The notes under the pieces are model-generated. The model was given only the letters and a program-made list of their open reading frames with translations. It searched no databases and had not been told where the DNA came from. A stretch of 64,000 nt of DNA from an uncultured Nitrospiraceae bacterium (lineage in GTDB: Bacteria > Nitrospirota > Thermodesulfovibrionia > Thermodesulfovibrionales > SM23-35), in the NCBI GenBank assembly GCA_937138415.1, contig CAKZPA010000044.1, positions 1 to 64,000 on the forward strand. Reading direction: 5' to 3'. A program made the position numbers and the translations under genes. Below are positions 8,817 to 16,902 of this stretch, piece after piece (position 1 is the stretch's first letter; the number at the start of each line of letters is the position of its first letter).

Positions 8817-9625
8817 AGCAGGAAACGCAGCGCTTTCTTTCCGTCGCGGTGAGAGCCGCCGAGGAGGCAGGAAAGCTCATCGCGGAGAATATCGGGAACG
8901 TCGCATGGGGAGACGTCGATCGGAAGCAGCCGGCGGATTTCGTGACGCGTGTCGATCGCGAATCGGAAAAAATGATCATCGAAACGATCCGGGCGAACTT
9001 TCCGGACCACGGATTTCTGACGGAGGAATCGCGACGTGATGAGGCGGCGGAACGTTGTCGCTGGATCGTCGATCCGCTCGACGGGACAACGAACTTCATT
9101 CACGGGTATCCGGTGGTTTCGGTTTCGATCGCTCTCGAGTGCCTCGGGGAGATCGTTCTCGGCGTCATCTTCGACCCGACGCGGAGAGAACTTTTTACCG
9201 CGGTGAAGGGGGAGGGTTCTTTTCTCAATGGAAATCCCATCAGGGTCTCCCGCATCGCTCGGTTGGGAGACGGCCTCGTCGCGACCGGATTTCCGTTCAG
9301 GAGAAAAGAGATCACGGGGCAGTACCTCACGCTTTTCGGGAACGTCTTCCGGCGCGTGAGCGACCTCCGGAGGGCGGGGTCCGCTGCCCTTGATCTCGCG
9401 TACGTGGCGTCCGGAAGGTGCGACGGTTTTTTTGAGATCGGTCTGAGCCCGTGGGATATCGCCGCGGGGGCGCTCATCGTCGAGGAGGCGGGTGGGGTTG
9501 TGAGCGATTTTCAGGGCGGGCGTGATTTTCTCGGGACGGGGGATATCGTTGCCGGAGCGCCGGCTATACACAAGGAATTGGTAGAGGAAGCGCGACGCGT
9601 TTTCGGTGAAATCGTCGATACGTGA
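8813..9625 (+). CDS. Inositol monophosphatase family protein
   Basis: Mg-dependent phosphatase of the SuhB/CysQ superfamily, 270 residues. The metal sites are visible: DFVTRVDRESE (42-52), EES (71-73), WIVDPLDGTTNFIHGYP (84-100) and WDIAAGALIVEEAGG (about 217-231). The substrate could be inositol phosphate, NADP, fructose bisphosphate or PAP and cannot be told apart here. It is translationally coupled to fau and ends 16 bp before the folE promoter. Confidence 0.9.
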   Translation: MKQETQRFLSVAVRAAEEAGKLIAENIGNVAWGDVDRKQPADFVTRVDRESEKMIIETIRANFPDHGFLTEESRRDEAAERCRWIVDPLDGTTNFIHGYPVVSVSIALECLGEIVLGVIFDPTRRELFTAVKGEGSFLNGNPIRVSRIARLGDGLVATGFPFRRKEITGQYLTLFGNVFRRVSDLRRAGSAALDLAYVASGRCDGFFEIGLSPWDIAAGALIVEEAGGVVSDFQGGRDFLGTGDIVAGAPAIHKELVEEARRVFGEIVDT

Positions 9626-9640
9626 GCGCACGCTTGTCTT

Positions 9641-9670
9641 TTGACAGATCGGAAGATGCCGTGATACAAT
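9641..9670 (+). promoter_or_regulatory. Sigma-70 promoter for the folE-folD-metVF group
   Basis: TTGACA at 9641-9646 and TACAAT at 9665-9670 with an 18-bp spacer; the -10 is also TGn-extended (TGATACAAT). This is the best sigma-70 match in the window. Transcription should start near 9677, leaving a 110-nt leader before folE. Confidence 0.75.
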
Positions 9671-9689
9671 GCCGTTAATTCAGGAGATT

Positions 9690-9780
9690 CCCGATCCGAT
9701 ACATCGGGGCTCGACCCCCCGTTATGGTGAAAGAAATGGGGGAGACGTGACGACCTCGCAGCTTTGCTGCGGGGTTATTT
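9690..9780 (+). promoter_or_regulatory. Structured folE leader ending in a terminator-like hairpin
   Basis: Three hairpins follow the promoter: CCCGAT/ATCGGG (9690-9708), CCCCC/GGGGG (9716-9742) and CCTCGCAGC/GCTGCGGGG (9754-9774). The last is followed by TTATTT. The third hairpin also holds the only GGGG that could pair with 16S rRNA ahead of ATG 9787. The arrangement fits an attenuator or riboswitch, but it does not match the THF, ZTP, preQ1 or Moco consensus as I know them. Confidence 0.4.
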
Positions 9781-9786
9781 AATCAG

Positions 9787-10341
9787 ATGGATCTGAAGAA
9801 GATCGAGAAAGGCATTCGACTGATCATCGAGGGGATCGGCGAAGATCCCGAAAGACCCGGGCTCAAGGAGACCCCTGAACGAGTCGCACGAATGTACGAG
9901 GAAATCTTCGCCGGCATTGCGATGCCGACGGAGGAACTCCTCAGGGTGATCGCGGGTGAGAGCCACGATGAAATGGTTCTCCTCAAAGATATCCCGTTTT
10001 ACTCAGTGTGCGAACACCATCTCCTCCCTTTTATCGGAAAAGCGCACGTCGCTTATATCCCGTCAGGTGGCAGGATTGTTGGTCTCGGTGAATTGGTCAA
10101 GGCGGTAGAGGTCCTCGCGAAGAGACCCCAGGTACAGGAGCGACTGACGACGCAACTTGCCGACATGATCATGGAGAAGCTCAAGCCGAAAGGAGCGATG
10201 GTGGTCATCGATGCGGAGCATCTGTGCATCAGCATGCGGGGAACGAAAAAACCGGGAACGAGAACTGTCACGTCCGCTGTGCGCGGGATCTTCCGCTCGA
10301 AGCAGTCGACGAGAGACGAACTCATTCAGCTTATAAAATAA
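9787..10341 (+). CDS. folE: GTP cyclohydrolase I
   Basis: Makes 7,8-dihydroneopterin triphosphate from GTP, the first step of folate synthesis (also feeding queuosine precursors). 184 residues with the Zn and catalytic motif [10 protein letters not shown] (C75, H77, H78) and later [24 protein letters not shown], whose Cys completes the zinc site. FolE works as a decamer in the cytosol. The start ATG follows a terminator-like hairpin with no free Shine-Dalgarno, so expression may depend on leader folding. folD follows after an AT-rich gap. Confidence 0.95.
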   Translation: MDLKKIEKGIRLIIEGIGEDPERPGLKETPERVARMYEEIFAGIAMPTEELLRVIAGESHDEMVLLKDIPFYSVCEHHLLPFIGKAHVAYIPSGGRIVGLGELVKAVEVLAKRPQVQERLTTQLADMIMEKLKPKGAMVVIDAEHLCISMRGTKKPGTRTVTSAVRGIFRSKQSTRDELIQLIK

Positions 10342-10356
10342 TTATTTTTAAAGACT

Positions 10357-10362
10357 TATAAT
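10357..10362 (+). promoter_or_regulatory. Possible internal promoter in the AT-rich folE-folD gap
   Basis: TATAAT within CTTATAATATATT, in a markedly AT-rich island (about 10342-10515) that also covers the first 33 codons of folD. No good -35 is seen. GAAGGGAGAGAA just before ATG 10416 is a strong ribosome-binding site. Confidence 0.35.
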
Positions 10363-10415
10363 ATATTATCTAATGCTGTGCATTAAGTTATGAACCGGTT
10401 GAAGAAGGGAGAGAA

Positions 10416-11288
10416 ATGGCGATCATCATAAAGGGCTCTGAAATAGCAAAGAACATTAAACAAGAACTTAAAAATGAGATAGATAACATTTTGTCAAATA
10501 AAAATATTATCCCTGGACTGGCGACGGTTCTCGTCGGTGATGACGAGGCATCGAAGGTCTATGTCGGGGCGAAGGAGAAGATGTGCAGAGAACTCGGCAT
10601 GCGCTCCGAGCGGATAAACCTTCCGGCTGATATACCGGAAAGAGAATTGCTCGTGACGATAGCCCGCCTGAACGAAGACCCGCGCATCCACGGCATCTTG
10701 GTGCAGCTCCCGCTCCCCCCGCATATCGATGAGACGAGAATCCTCAACGCTGTCGTCCCTGTAAAGGATGTCGATGGTTTCCATCCGGCGAACCTCGGAA
10801 AGCTGATGCTCGGTGTTCCTGATTTCCTCCCGTGCACTCCGCAGGGCATTCAAGAGCTGCTGATCAGAGCAGGGATCGAGACGGACGGCGCTGAAGTGGT
10901 CGTTGTGGGCAGGAGCAATATCGTCGGAAAACCGATCGCCAATATGCTTATTCAGCGGCAGAAAAAAGGTGCGAACGCGACCGTCACCGTTTGCCATACC
11001 GGAACGAGAGATTTGACGTTCCACACGAAGCGGGCGGATATCCTCATCGTCGCTGCGGGAAGGCCGAAGTTCATCACTGCCGATATGGTGAAGGATGGCG
11101 TTGTCGTGATCGATGTCGGCGTCAACCGGCTCGAAACGGGGTTAGTCGGTGACGTGGATTTCGACAGTGTCAAAGAGAAAGCGAGGGCGATCACGCCGGT
11201 ACCGGGAGGAGTCGGGCCGATGACGATCGTCATGCTCATGAGGAATACGGTAAGAGCTGCGAAGATGCACGCGGGTCTTCCTCTGTAA
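10416..11288 (+). CDS. folD: Bifunctional methylene-THF dehydrogenase / methenyl-THF cyclohydrolase
   Basis: Interconverts 5,10-methylene-, methenyl- and 10-formyl-THF; in the Wood-Ljungdahl methyl branch it works in the reductive direction. 290 residues. YVGAKEKMC carries the catalytic Lys; VQLPLPPHID, PCTPQGIQELL and VVVVGRSNIVGKPIANML (Rossmann) are diagnostic. The first 100 bases are unusually AT-rich compared with the rest. The next gene starts 3 bp after the stop, so it is very likely co-transcribed with the oxidoreductase fusion and metV. Confidence 0.96.
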   Translation: MAIIIKGSEIAKNIKQELKNEIDNILSNKNIIPGLATVLVGDDEASKVYVGAKEKMCRELGMRSERINLPADIPERELLVTIARLNEDPRIHGILVQLPLPPHIDETRILNAVVPVKDVDGFHPANLGKLMLGVPDFLPCTPQGIQELLIRAGIETDGAEVVVVGRSNIVGKPIANMLIQRQKKGANATVTVCHTGTRDLTFHTKRADILIVAAGRPKFITADMVKDGVVVIDVGVNRLETGLVGDVDFDSVKEKARAITPVPGGVGPMTIVMLMRNTVRAAKMHAGLPL

Positions 11289-11291
11289 GGT

Positions 11292-13313
11292 ATGCGGCCC
11301 ATCATCGTTCCTCCGTGTCAGGCAGCGTGTCCGATCAATACGGATGTGCGGGGGTATGTCTCGGCCATTGCGAGGGGCGATGCGGAAGAGGCCCTGAGAG
11401 TCATACGTCGCGTGAATCCGCTGCCGTCCGTCTGCGGGAGGATCTGTACGAGGCGCTGCGAGACGGCGTGCAGACGCGCGCAGGTCGATGCGCCGGTCGC
11501 GATACGAGCGCTGAAGCGCTATGCCGCGGATCTCGCAATCGGGCAGTCGTTTTTCACACGACCGCTCAGCTCGTATCCGGAAAAGGTTGCGATTGTCGGC
11601 AGCGGTCCATCCGGTCTCGTCGCGGCTCACGACCTTGCGCTCCTCGGTTACTCCGTCACCCTTTTCGAGGCGCGGCCTGTGCTCGGCGGCTTACTGAGCG
11701 AGGGCATACCGAAGTATCGGCTTCCGAAAGAAATTGTTCAGAGAGAAATAGGCGCTATCGTCTCTCTGGGCATCGAGGTGAAGACGGGCGTCCGCTTTGG
11801 GAAAGAGGTGTCGCTCGACGGTCTGCTGTGGGATTTCGATGCCGTTTTTATCGCCGTCGGGAGTGGCAAAGGAATCGTGCCGCAGTGCGACGGTGTCGAT
11901 CTCTCCGGTGTCTTTTCAGGCGTCGATTTTCTGAAAGAGGTGGACAGAGGCGATCGCCAGGCCCCTGGGCGTCGCGTCGTCGTCATCGGGGGCGGGCATA
12001 CCGCGATCGACGCGGCGAGAACATGCATCAGACTCGGCGTAAGCGAGGTAACCGTCGTGTACCGGCGAAGCCTCGAAGAGATGCCGGCGGGCAAAGAAGA
12101 AGTTCTTCGGGCGGAGGAGGAAGGCGTGCGGTTCGTCTACTGCGCGGCACCCATCCGCTTCATTGGAAAGACGCGCGTCGAGCGCGTGCGCTTCGCCAGG
12201 ACGGCTCTCGGCGAGCCTGAAGAATCGGGCCGTCGTCGGCCCGTACCGCTCGAAGGATCGGAATTCGATCTGGAAGCGGATGCGGTCATTCTCGCGATCG
12301 GGTATGCGCCCGATGCAGAGGAAATCAAAGAGGCCGGGCTGAAGGTCGGCGAGAGAGGGACGATCGTGGTGATGGACGAAACAGGCGCGACGGACATAAC
12401 CGGGGTGTTCGCGGCGGGCGATGTCGTCACCGGCCCTATGAGCGTTGTCGATGCGATGGCATCGGGGAGGAAAGCAGCGGGTGCCATACACCGCTATTTT
12501 CGCCGGATACCGGATAACGCGTTCGACCGGCTGGTCTCGCTCCGGCCACTCGAGACTTCAGTGACGGCTGCCATTCAAAAATCGGAACGGCAGGAACCTT
12601 CTCTCCTCCCGCGGGAACAGAGAACGACTTCATTCGATGAAGTTGAATCCGCGCTCGATCACGAGCAAGCACGCAGGGAGGCGCTGAGGTGCCTGAACTG
12701 CGGCGCCGGCGCTACGGTCGACGGAGAGTGTGCCGCGTGTCTGAACTGTGTGAGGGTCTGTCCCTTCGGTATTCCTGCGATGGGCGCACAAACCGTGGAG
12801 ATCGATGTCGCGCAATGCCAGGCGTGCGGTATCTGTGCGGCGGAGTGCCCCGCGTGCGCGATTCACCTGAAGGATGACGCGCGATACCCGATGCGGCCGG
12901 GCGTCGATCGGGTTCTCGAAAAGGCGAGGGAGGAGTCTCCGGATATTGTCGTCACGGGATTTTACTGCTGCTTTCGACACCCCCTCGGTCCGCCGGTGGA
13001 AAGGCACGCGCTCTCGTGGATACCCGTCCTGTGTCTGGGACGACTGAGGGAATCGGATATCCTGTACCCATTCGAGGTCGGCGCGGAGGGTATTCTTCTC
13101 GTCTCGTGCCGCGACGAGGAATGCCGTTTCGGGAGAGGGGTCCGGCTCCTCGCCGAACGCGTGGAACGGGTGAAAACAATACTCGACGATACGGGGATTG
13201 GCGGAAGCCGTCTCTCCGTCGTTGCGGGCGATGACGAGTGCGATCGTTTTATTCGCGGTATCGAACGATTGGGGATCAACCCCGTACGGACGGGAAAGAG
13301 GGTGGCCGCATGA
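11292..13313 (+). CDS. GltD-like NAD(P)H oxidoreductase fused to a ferredoxin and an MvhD-like domain
   Basis: A 673-residue three-part protein. Residues 1-90 hold the Fer4_20 cysteines (CQAACPINTD, CGRICTRRCETAC). About 95-400 is the two-dinucleotide flavoprotein core: FAD site VAIVGSGPSGLVAAHDLAL and NAD(P)H site VVVIGGGHTAIDAARTC, ending at GVFAAGDVVTGP. About 470-535 holds two 4Fe-4S motifs (CAACLNCVRVCPFG, CQACGICAAECPACA). The C-terminal 120 residues resemble MvhD, the hydrogenase delta subunit that passes electrons to Hdr complexes (VLCLGR, VGAEGILLVSCRDEECRFGRG). Placed between folD and metV, with a 4-bp overlap (ATGA) to metV, it is a strong candidate for the electron donor or bifurcating partner of methylene-THF reductase. 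It is not a glutamate synthase subunit, since no gltB is present. Confidence 0.85.
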   Translation: MRPIIVPPCQAACPINTDVRGYVSAIARGDAEEALRVIRRVNPLPSVCGRICTRRCETACRRAQVDAPVAIRALKRYAADLAIGQSFFTRPLSSYPEKVAIVGSGPSGLVAAHDLALLGYSVTLFEARPVLGGLLSEGIPKYRLPKEIVQREIGAIVSLGIEVKTGVRFGKEVSLDGLLWDFDAVFIAVGSGKGIVPQCDGVDLSGVFSGVDFLKEVDRGDRQAPGRRVVVIGGGHTAIDAARTCIRLGVSEVTVVYRRSLEEMPAGKEEVLRAEEEGVRFVYCAAPIRFIGKTRVERVRFARTALGEPEESGRRRPVPLEGSEFDLEADAVILAIGYAPDAEEIKEAGLKVGERGTIVVMDETGATDITGVFAAGDVVTGPMSVVDAMASGRKAAGAIHRYFRRIPDNAFDRLVSLRPLETSVTAAIQKSERQEPSLLPREQRTTSFDEVESALDHEQARREALRCLNCGAGATVDGECAACLNCVRVCPFGIPAMGAQTVEIDVAQCQACGICAAECPACAIHLKDDARYPMRPGVDRVLEKAREESPDIVVTGFYCCFRHPLGPPVERHALSWIPVLCLGRLRESDILYPFEVGAEGILLVSCRDEECRFGRGVRLLAERVERVKTILDDTGIGGSRLSVVAGDDECDRFIRGIERLGINPVRTGKRVAA

Positions 13314-13963
13314 TCGTCGCGGAAGCAAAGCCGTTCGATGAGATAAAGGAAATGGTGAACGGGTACCGGAAGGTGCTCGTGCTCGGGTGCGGCAGTTGCG
13401 TGACGGTCTGCATGAGCGGAGGTCAGAAGGAGGCCGAACTCCTCGCGGCCGCCCTGAGGATTGCGCGGGGAATCGAGCGGCGCGAGGCGACCGTCGACGC
13501 GAAAACGATCCTCCGCCAGTGCGATGAGGAGTTTGTCCGGCAGGTTCGGGATGAACTGTCGAGCTATGACGCGGTTCTGTCCATGGCATGCGGCGCAGGC
13601 GTGCAGGGCATGAACGAGTGGCTCAGGAATGTGCCGGTTCTCCCCGCGATGAATACGCGCTTTATCGGTCTTTGCGAGGGTCAGGGGAAATGGGTCGAGG
13701 TCTGCGCGGCGTGCGGAGACTGCGTGCTGGGAGTGACCGGAGGCATCTGTCCCGTGACGTCATGTCCCAAGGGGATTCTGAACGGTCCGTGCGGAGGCAA
13801 CAAGAAAGGGAGATGCGAGGTGAGCCCGGACGTTCCCTGTGCGTGGGTCTTAATCTACGAACGCATGAAGGAGCGTGGAAAACTGGAAGAGTTCAAGAAG
13901 GAACGAGCGGCAAAGGACTGGTCGAAACGGCAGAGGCCGGGACGGTACACGCATCGCCCGTGA
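13310..13963 (+). CDS. metV: MetV-type methylene-THF reductase partner
   Basis: 217-residue protein of the methylene-tetrahydrofolate reductase C-terminal family. MetV is the iron-sulfur/zinc partner of MetF in acetogens and relays electrons to its flavin. VLGCGSCVTVCMSGGQKEA near the N-terminus and the Cys cluster CPVTSCPKGILNGPCGG, GRCEV, PCAWV near the C-terminus are visible. The chosen ATG 13310 overlaps the stop of the preceding oxidoreductase, and its own stop overlaps the purD GTG (GTGA). MetF itself lies one gene further on, separated by purD. Confidence 0.85.
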   Translation: MIVAEAKPFDEIKEMVNGYRKVLVLGCGSCVTVCMSGGQKEAELLAAALRIARGIERREATVDAKTILRQCDEEFVRQVRDELSSYDAVLSMACGAGVQGMNEWLRNVPVLPAMNTRFIGLCEGQGKWVEVCAACGDCVLGVTGGICPVTSCPKGILNGPCGGNKKGRCEVSPDVPCAWVLIYERMKERGKLEEFKKERAAKDWSKRQRPGRYTHRP

Positions 13964-15261
13964 AAGTCCTCGTCGTCGACAGCGGCGGTCGCGGCCACGC
14001 GATCGCTTGGCAATTCAAGAAGGATCCGAATGTCCGCGAGGTCATTTGCGCACCGGGCAATGCCGGCATCGCGCGGGAGATCCGTTGCGAGAACGCGCGG
14101 ACCAACGGAGAACTCCTCGATCTCGCCGAGCGGGAACGAGTCGATTTAGTTTTCGTGGGTCCGGAAAGTCCGCTGACGAACGGGATTGTCGATCTTTTCT
14201 CCTCTGCCGGCATCCCGATCGTGGGCCCCGTTCAGAAGGCGAGCATCCTCGAAGGGAGCAAGGCGTACACGAAACTCTTGTGCCGGGAGATCGGCGTGCC
14301 GGTCGCGGAATTCGAAGTGTTCGATGATCCCGGAAGGGCAAAGGACTACATCGGGCACGTCGAATACCCCGTCGTCGTGAAGGCGGATGGATTGGCGCAG
14401 GGGAAGGGATCGGTCGTGTGTTCGGATGCGAAGGACGCCTGCGCGGCCGTCGACCAGATCATGGTGGAGAGGATCTTCGGAGAGGCGGGCGACAAAGTTG
14501 TTATCGAGAAGCGGCTGTTCGGGACGGAAATCTCCTTCTTTGTCTTTACCGACGGGGAAACGCTCGTCCCGATGCCGGTTGCGCAGGACTACAAGAGGGC
14601 GTACGACAATGACGAGGGATCGAATACGGGCGGCATGGGCGCATACTCTCCGCACCGGCTCGAAGGTGAAAAGCTCGACCGACTCGTCTGCGACATGGTG
14701 GCGCGTCCTCTGCTGCGGGGGTTCAGGGAGAAGGAGGGCATCCCGTACAAGGGCATACTGTACTGCGGATTGATGCTGGTCGAGGACATCCCGTACCTTC
14801 TCGAGGTGAATGTGCGGCTGGGCGACCCGGAGGCGGAAGTCATTCTTCCGCGTCTCAGGACGCCACTCAGCGAGATCAGTGCGCAGATCATCAACGGCGT
14901 GCTCCACACGCAGAAGGTGGAGTGGAGCGACGAGTACTTCTGCGATGTCGTGGCGGCTGCCGGCAGAACGAGGCAGATGAAACACGGAAAGAGCAAGGGA
15001 TGGTACCCCGGATACCCCGCGCGGTATGGCAAAGGGTACCCGATTACGGGACTCGAGCGCGTCGCGGACCCCGATTGCAAGATCTTCTTTGCAGGGGTGA
15101 GCAGTTCCGAAGCGAAAGGTCTTGTCACGGACGGTGGACGCGTGCTCCACGTGGTCGGCAGGGGCCCGACCCTGCCGGATGCGCGCGCGGTCGCCTACCG
15201 CAATATCGAGAAGATTCATTTCGAAGGCATCAGATATCGAACGGATATCGGCAAGGAATGA
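13960..15261 (+). CDS. purD: Phosphoribosylamine-glycine ligase
   Basis: ATP-grasp enzyme joining glycine to phosphoribosylamine in purine synthesis. 433 residues from GTG 13960 (KVLVVDSGGRGHAIAW; the common form is GGREHA). VVKADGLAQGKGS (ATP-grasp loop), NTGGMGAYSP and LLEVNVRLGDPEAEVILPRL are diagnostic. It is inserted between metV and metF and coupled to metV by a 4-bp overlap. The purine link is reasonable because de novo purine synthesis consumes 10-formyl-THF. An upstream in-frame extension is only the out-of-frame shadow of metV. Confidence 0.94.
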   Translation: MKVLVVDSGGRGHAIAWQFKKDPNVREVICAPGNAGIAREIRCENARTNGELLDLAERERVDLVFVGPESPLTNGIVDLFSSAGIPIVGPVQKASILEGSKAYTKLLCREIGVPVAEFEVFDDPGRAKDYIGHVEYPVVVKADGLAQGKGSVVCSDAKDACAAVDQIMVERIFGEAGDKVVIEKRLFGTEISFFVFTDGETLVPMPVAQDYKRAYDNDEGSNTGGMGAYSPHRLEGEKLDRLVCDMVARPLLRGFREKEGIPYKGILYCGLMLVEDIPYLLEVNVRLGDPEAEVILPRLRTPLSEISAQIINGVLHTQKVEWSDEYFCDVVAAAGRTRQMKHGKSKGWYPGYPARYGKGYPITGLERVADPDCKIFFAGVSSSEAKGLVTDGGRVLHVVGRGPTLPDARAVAYRNIEKIHFEGIRYRTDIGKE

Positions 15262-15274
15262 GGGAGCCGGCTCT

Positions 15275-16156
15275 GTGACGCTCCGGGAAAAATTGAACGC
15301 AGGACGATTTGTGGTGACCGCGGAGATCGGCCCTCCGAAGGGAACGGACGTCGGCCGCCTCATGGAGCATATCGAGTTGCTCAGGGGGAAAGTGGATGCG
15401 GCGAACGTGACGGACAATCAGTCTGCGGTCATGCGCGTCTGTTCGCTCGCGATCAGCGTGCTCGCCCTCCGGAACGGTCTCGAGCCGATCCTCCAGATGA
15501 CGTGCCGCGATCGGAACAGGATCGGTCTCCAATCCGACCTTCTCGGCGCGCATGTCCTCGGCATACGGAACGTCCTCTGCATGACGGGCGACTACGTCTC
15601 TTCCGGGGATCACAAAGACGCGAAGCCGGTTTACGACATCGAATCGGTTCAATTGCTCAGGATTGTCGAGAGGCTCAATAGCGGACGGGACATGGCGGGA
15701 AACGAACTCGCGGGCGGCACGGACTTTTATCAGGGGGCCGTCGTCACGCCGGAGACGGACTACCTCGAGCCCCAGTTGGTGAAGTTCGAAAAGAAGGTCA
15801 ACGCGGGCGCGCGGTTTTTCCAGACGCAGGCGATCTTCGACATCGAAGCCTTTTCCTCGTTCATGTCGTTTGCGCGAACATTTCCGGTGAAGGTACTCGC
15901 GGGGATCGTGGTGCTGAAGTCCGTCGGGATGGCGAATTACATGAATAGAAACGTACCGGGGATCAGGGTGCCGGAGGACCTGATCGAGGAGCTGAGATCC
16001 GCCGGGAGAGAAAACGCGCTCGACCGGGGAATCGATATTGCCGCGCGCCACATACGGCAATTGAAGGAGAAGAACCTCTGCGACGGCGTCCACATCATGG
16101 CGATCGGCATAGAGGAGAAAGTGCCTCTCATCATGGAGAGGGCGGGTCTGCTATAA
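15275..16156 (+). CDS. metF: 5,10-methylenetetrahydrofolate reductase
   Basis: TIM-barrel flavoprotein reducing methylene-THF to methyl-THF, for methionine synthesis or the Wood-Ljungdahl methyl branch. 293 residues from GTG 15275, preceded by GGGAG. FVVTAEIGPPKGTD, NVTDNQSAVMRVCSLA, GIRNVLCMTGDY and ARFFQTQAIFD are visible. It lacks the C-terminal regulatory domain of eukaryotic enzymes. With metV and an MvhD-containing oxidoreductase just upstream, it probably forms a MetVF-type, non-NADPH or bifurcating reductase rather than the E. coli NADH type. Confidence 0.93.
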   Translation: MTLREKLNAGRFVVTAEIGPPKGTDVGRLMEHIELLRGKVDAANVTDNQSAVMRVCSLAISVLALRNGLEPILQMTCRDRNRIGLQSDLLGAHVLGIRNVLCMTGDYVSSGDHKDAKPVYDIESVQLLRIVERLNSGRDMAGNELAGGTDFYQGAVVTPETDYLEPQLVKFEKKVNAGARFFQTQAIFDIEAFSSFMSFARTFPVKVLAGIVVLKSVGMANYMNRNVPGIRVPEDLIEELRSAGRENALDRGIDIAARHIRQLKEKNLCDGVHIMAIGIEEKVPLIMERAGLL

Positions 16157-16183
16157 TCAGAGGAGCCTGAGGGCGGACGCGCT

Positions 16184-16591
16184 ATGAAAGGGAAAAAAGC
16201 GCCACCGCGCGATACGCGCAACTGGAATCGTTACCAGTTTTTCGGGGTTGCAACCGTCATCGACAGAACGGAGAAACGTTCGTTCAGGGCGACGATCGCG
16301 AACATTTCTCTGTCGGGCCTCGGGGCGTACTCTCTGAGGCCGATCGGCAAGGGGAAAAAGGTGCAGATCACTATCTCCTTCGTCGACAAGAACGGGAAGA
16401 TGCGGACCGACGCGACCTCTGGCGTCGTCGACTGGCAGAGGAAATTCGCCGACCTCTACCTCGTTGGCGTTCTCTTTGACGAGGAGCTGAACGTCCTCAA
16501 CCAGCCGAAACTGATCGAGCACCTCTCGTGGCTCATCGACACCTACCACTGGCCCCAGCCTTACAGGGACAAAAGAATCGCGATGCTCTGA
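16184..16591 (+). CDS. PilZ domain protein
   Basis: 135 residues, one PilZ-like beta barrel, a probable c-di-GMP receptor. RNWNRYQFFG replaces the usual RxxxR motif, and ATIANISLSGLGAYS matches the (D/N)xSxxG motif. No output domain is attached, so it probably acts through a protein partner (motility, polysaccharide or transcription). The next gene downstream encodes an EAL enzyme, consistent with a c-di-GMP circuit. A terminator follows. Confidence 0.75.
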   Translation: MKGKKAPPRDTRNWNRYQFFGVATVIDRTEKRSFRATIANISLSGLGAYSLRPIGKGKKVQITISFVDKNGKMRTDATSGVVDWQRKFADLYLVGVLFDEELNVLNQPKLIEHLSWLIDTYHWPQPYRDKRIAML

Positions 16592-16611
16592 CAGTATCCT
16601 GCCGTCAATCG

Positions 16612-16634
16612 GCTGGCGGTTCCCGCCGGCTTTA
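16612..16634 (+). terminator. Rho-independent terminator after the PilZ gene
   Basis: GCTGGCGG/CCGCCGGC, an 8-bp stem (one G-T pair) with a TTC loop, then TTTAT. It closes the folE-to-PilZ transcription unit. Confidence 0.65.
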
Positions 16635-16820
16635 TCCCTCCAGAGTGACAATTTCTGTCAAATGGTCAGGTCAGGGAGTGCCCTAAAAAAGTGCTGGGCT
16701 GAACTTGGCGTAATCGAAAGAAGAATTGCCCCACTCCAGGTACTTCCATTTCCATGAAAGCGTTGGCACCCGTCATTGTATTTTTTTGATCCGCATGTGC
16801 TTCTCTCGGCGGTGGGCGCC

Positions 16821-16851
16821 GATCGAGAAGGGGCATTCCCCCTTCTCGATC
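16821..16851 (+). promoter_or_regulatory. Perfect 13-bp inverted repeat upstream of the EAL gene
   Basis: GATCGAGAAGGGG (16821-16833) and CCCCTTCTCGATC (16839-16851) with a 5-nt spacer, centred about 60 bp before the predicted sigma-54 start. No U-tract follows, so an activator-binding dyad is more likely than a terminator. A shorter dyad TGACA-N5-TGTCA lies at 16646-16660. Confidence 0.5.
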
Positions 16852-16869
16852 GTTGGTTGCTCCGGCAAA

Positions 16870-16885
16870 TGGCATTGTACTTGCA
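16870..16885 (+). promoter_or_regulatory. Sigma-54 (-24/-12) promoter for the PAS-GAF-EAL gene
   Basis: TGGCATTGTACTTGCA: GG at 16871-16872 and GC at 16883-16884 with exactly 10 bases between them, the canonical RpoN geometry. The predicted start is about 16896, 7 nt before ATG 16903. It therefore needs an enhancer-binding activator, perhaps at the upstream dyad. Confidence 0.65.
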
Positions 16886-16902
16886 AATCAAAAAACAATG
16901 AA

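Noticed and set aside
9677-9786. Known THF, ZTP (pfl), preQ1 or Moco riboswitch before folE
   Set aside because: The signature bases of those classes as I know them are missing; only generic hairpins are present.
11292-13313. Glutamate synthase small subunit
   Set aside because: Extra ferredoxin and MvhD-like domains and location with metV argue for another role; no gltB in the window.
16777-16792. A second -24/-12 site at TGGCACCCGTCATTGTA
   Set aside because: Spacing is one base too long and the -12 GC is GT; the site at 16870 is exact.
16640-16900. c-di-GMP riboswitch upstream of the EAL gene
   Set aside because: No GEMM-type conserved core; and the sigma-54 promoter lies downstream of the region, so it would not be transcribed from there.
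16726-16902. Extending the PAS-GAF-EAL protein upstream to 16726
   Set aside because: That part contains the dyad and sigma-54 box and has no domain-like sequence.
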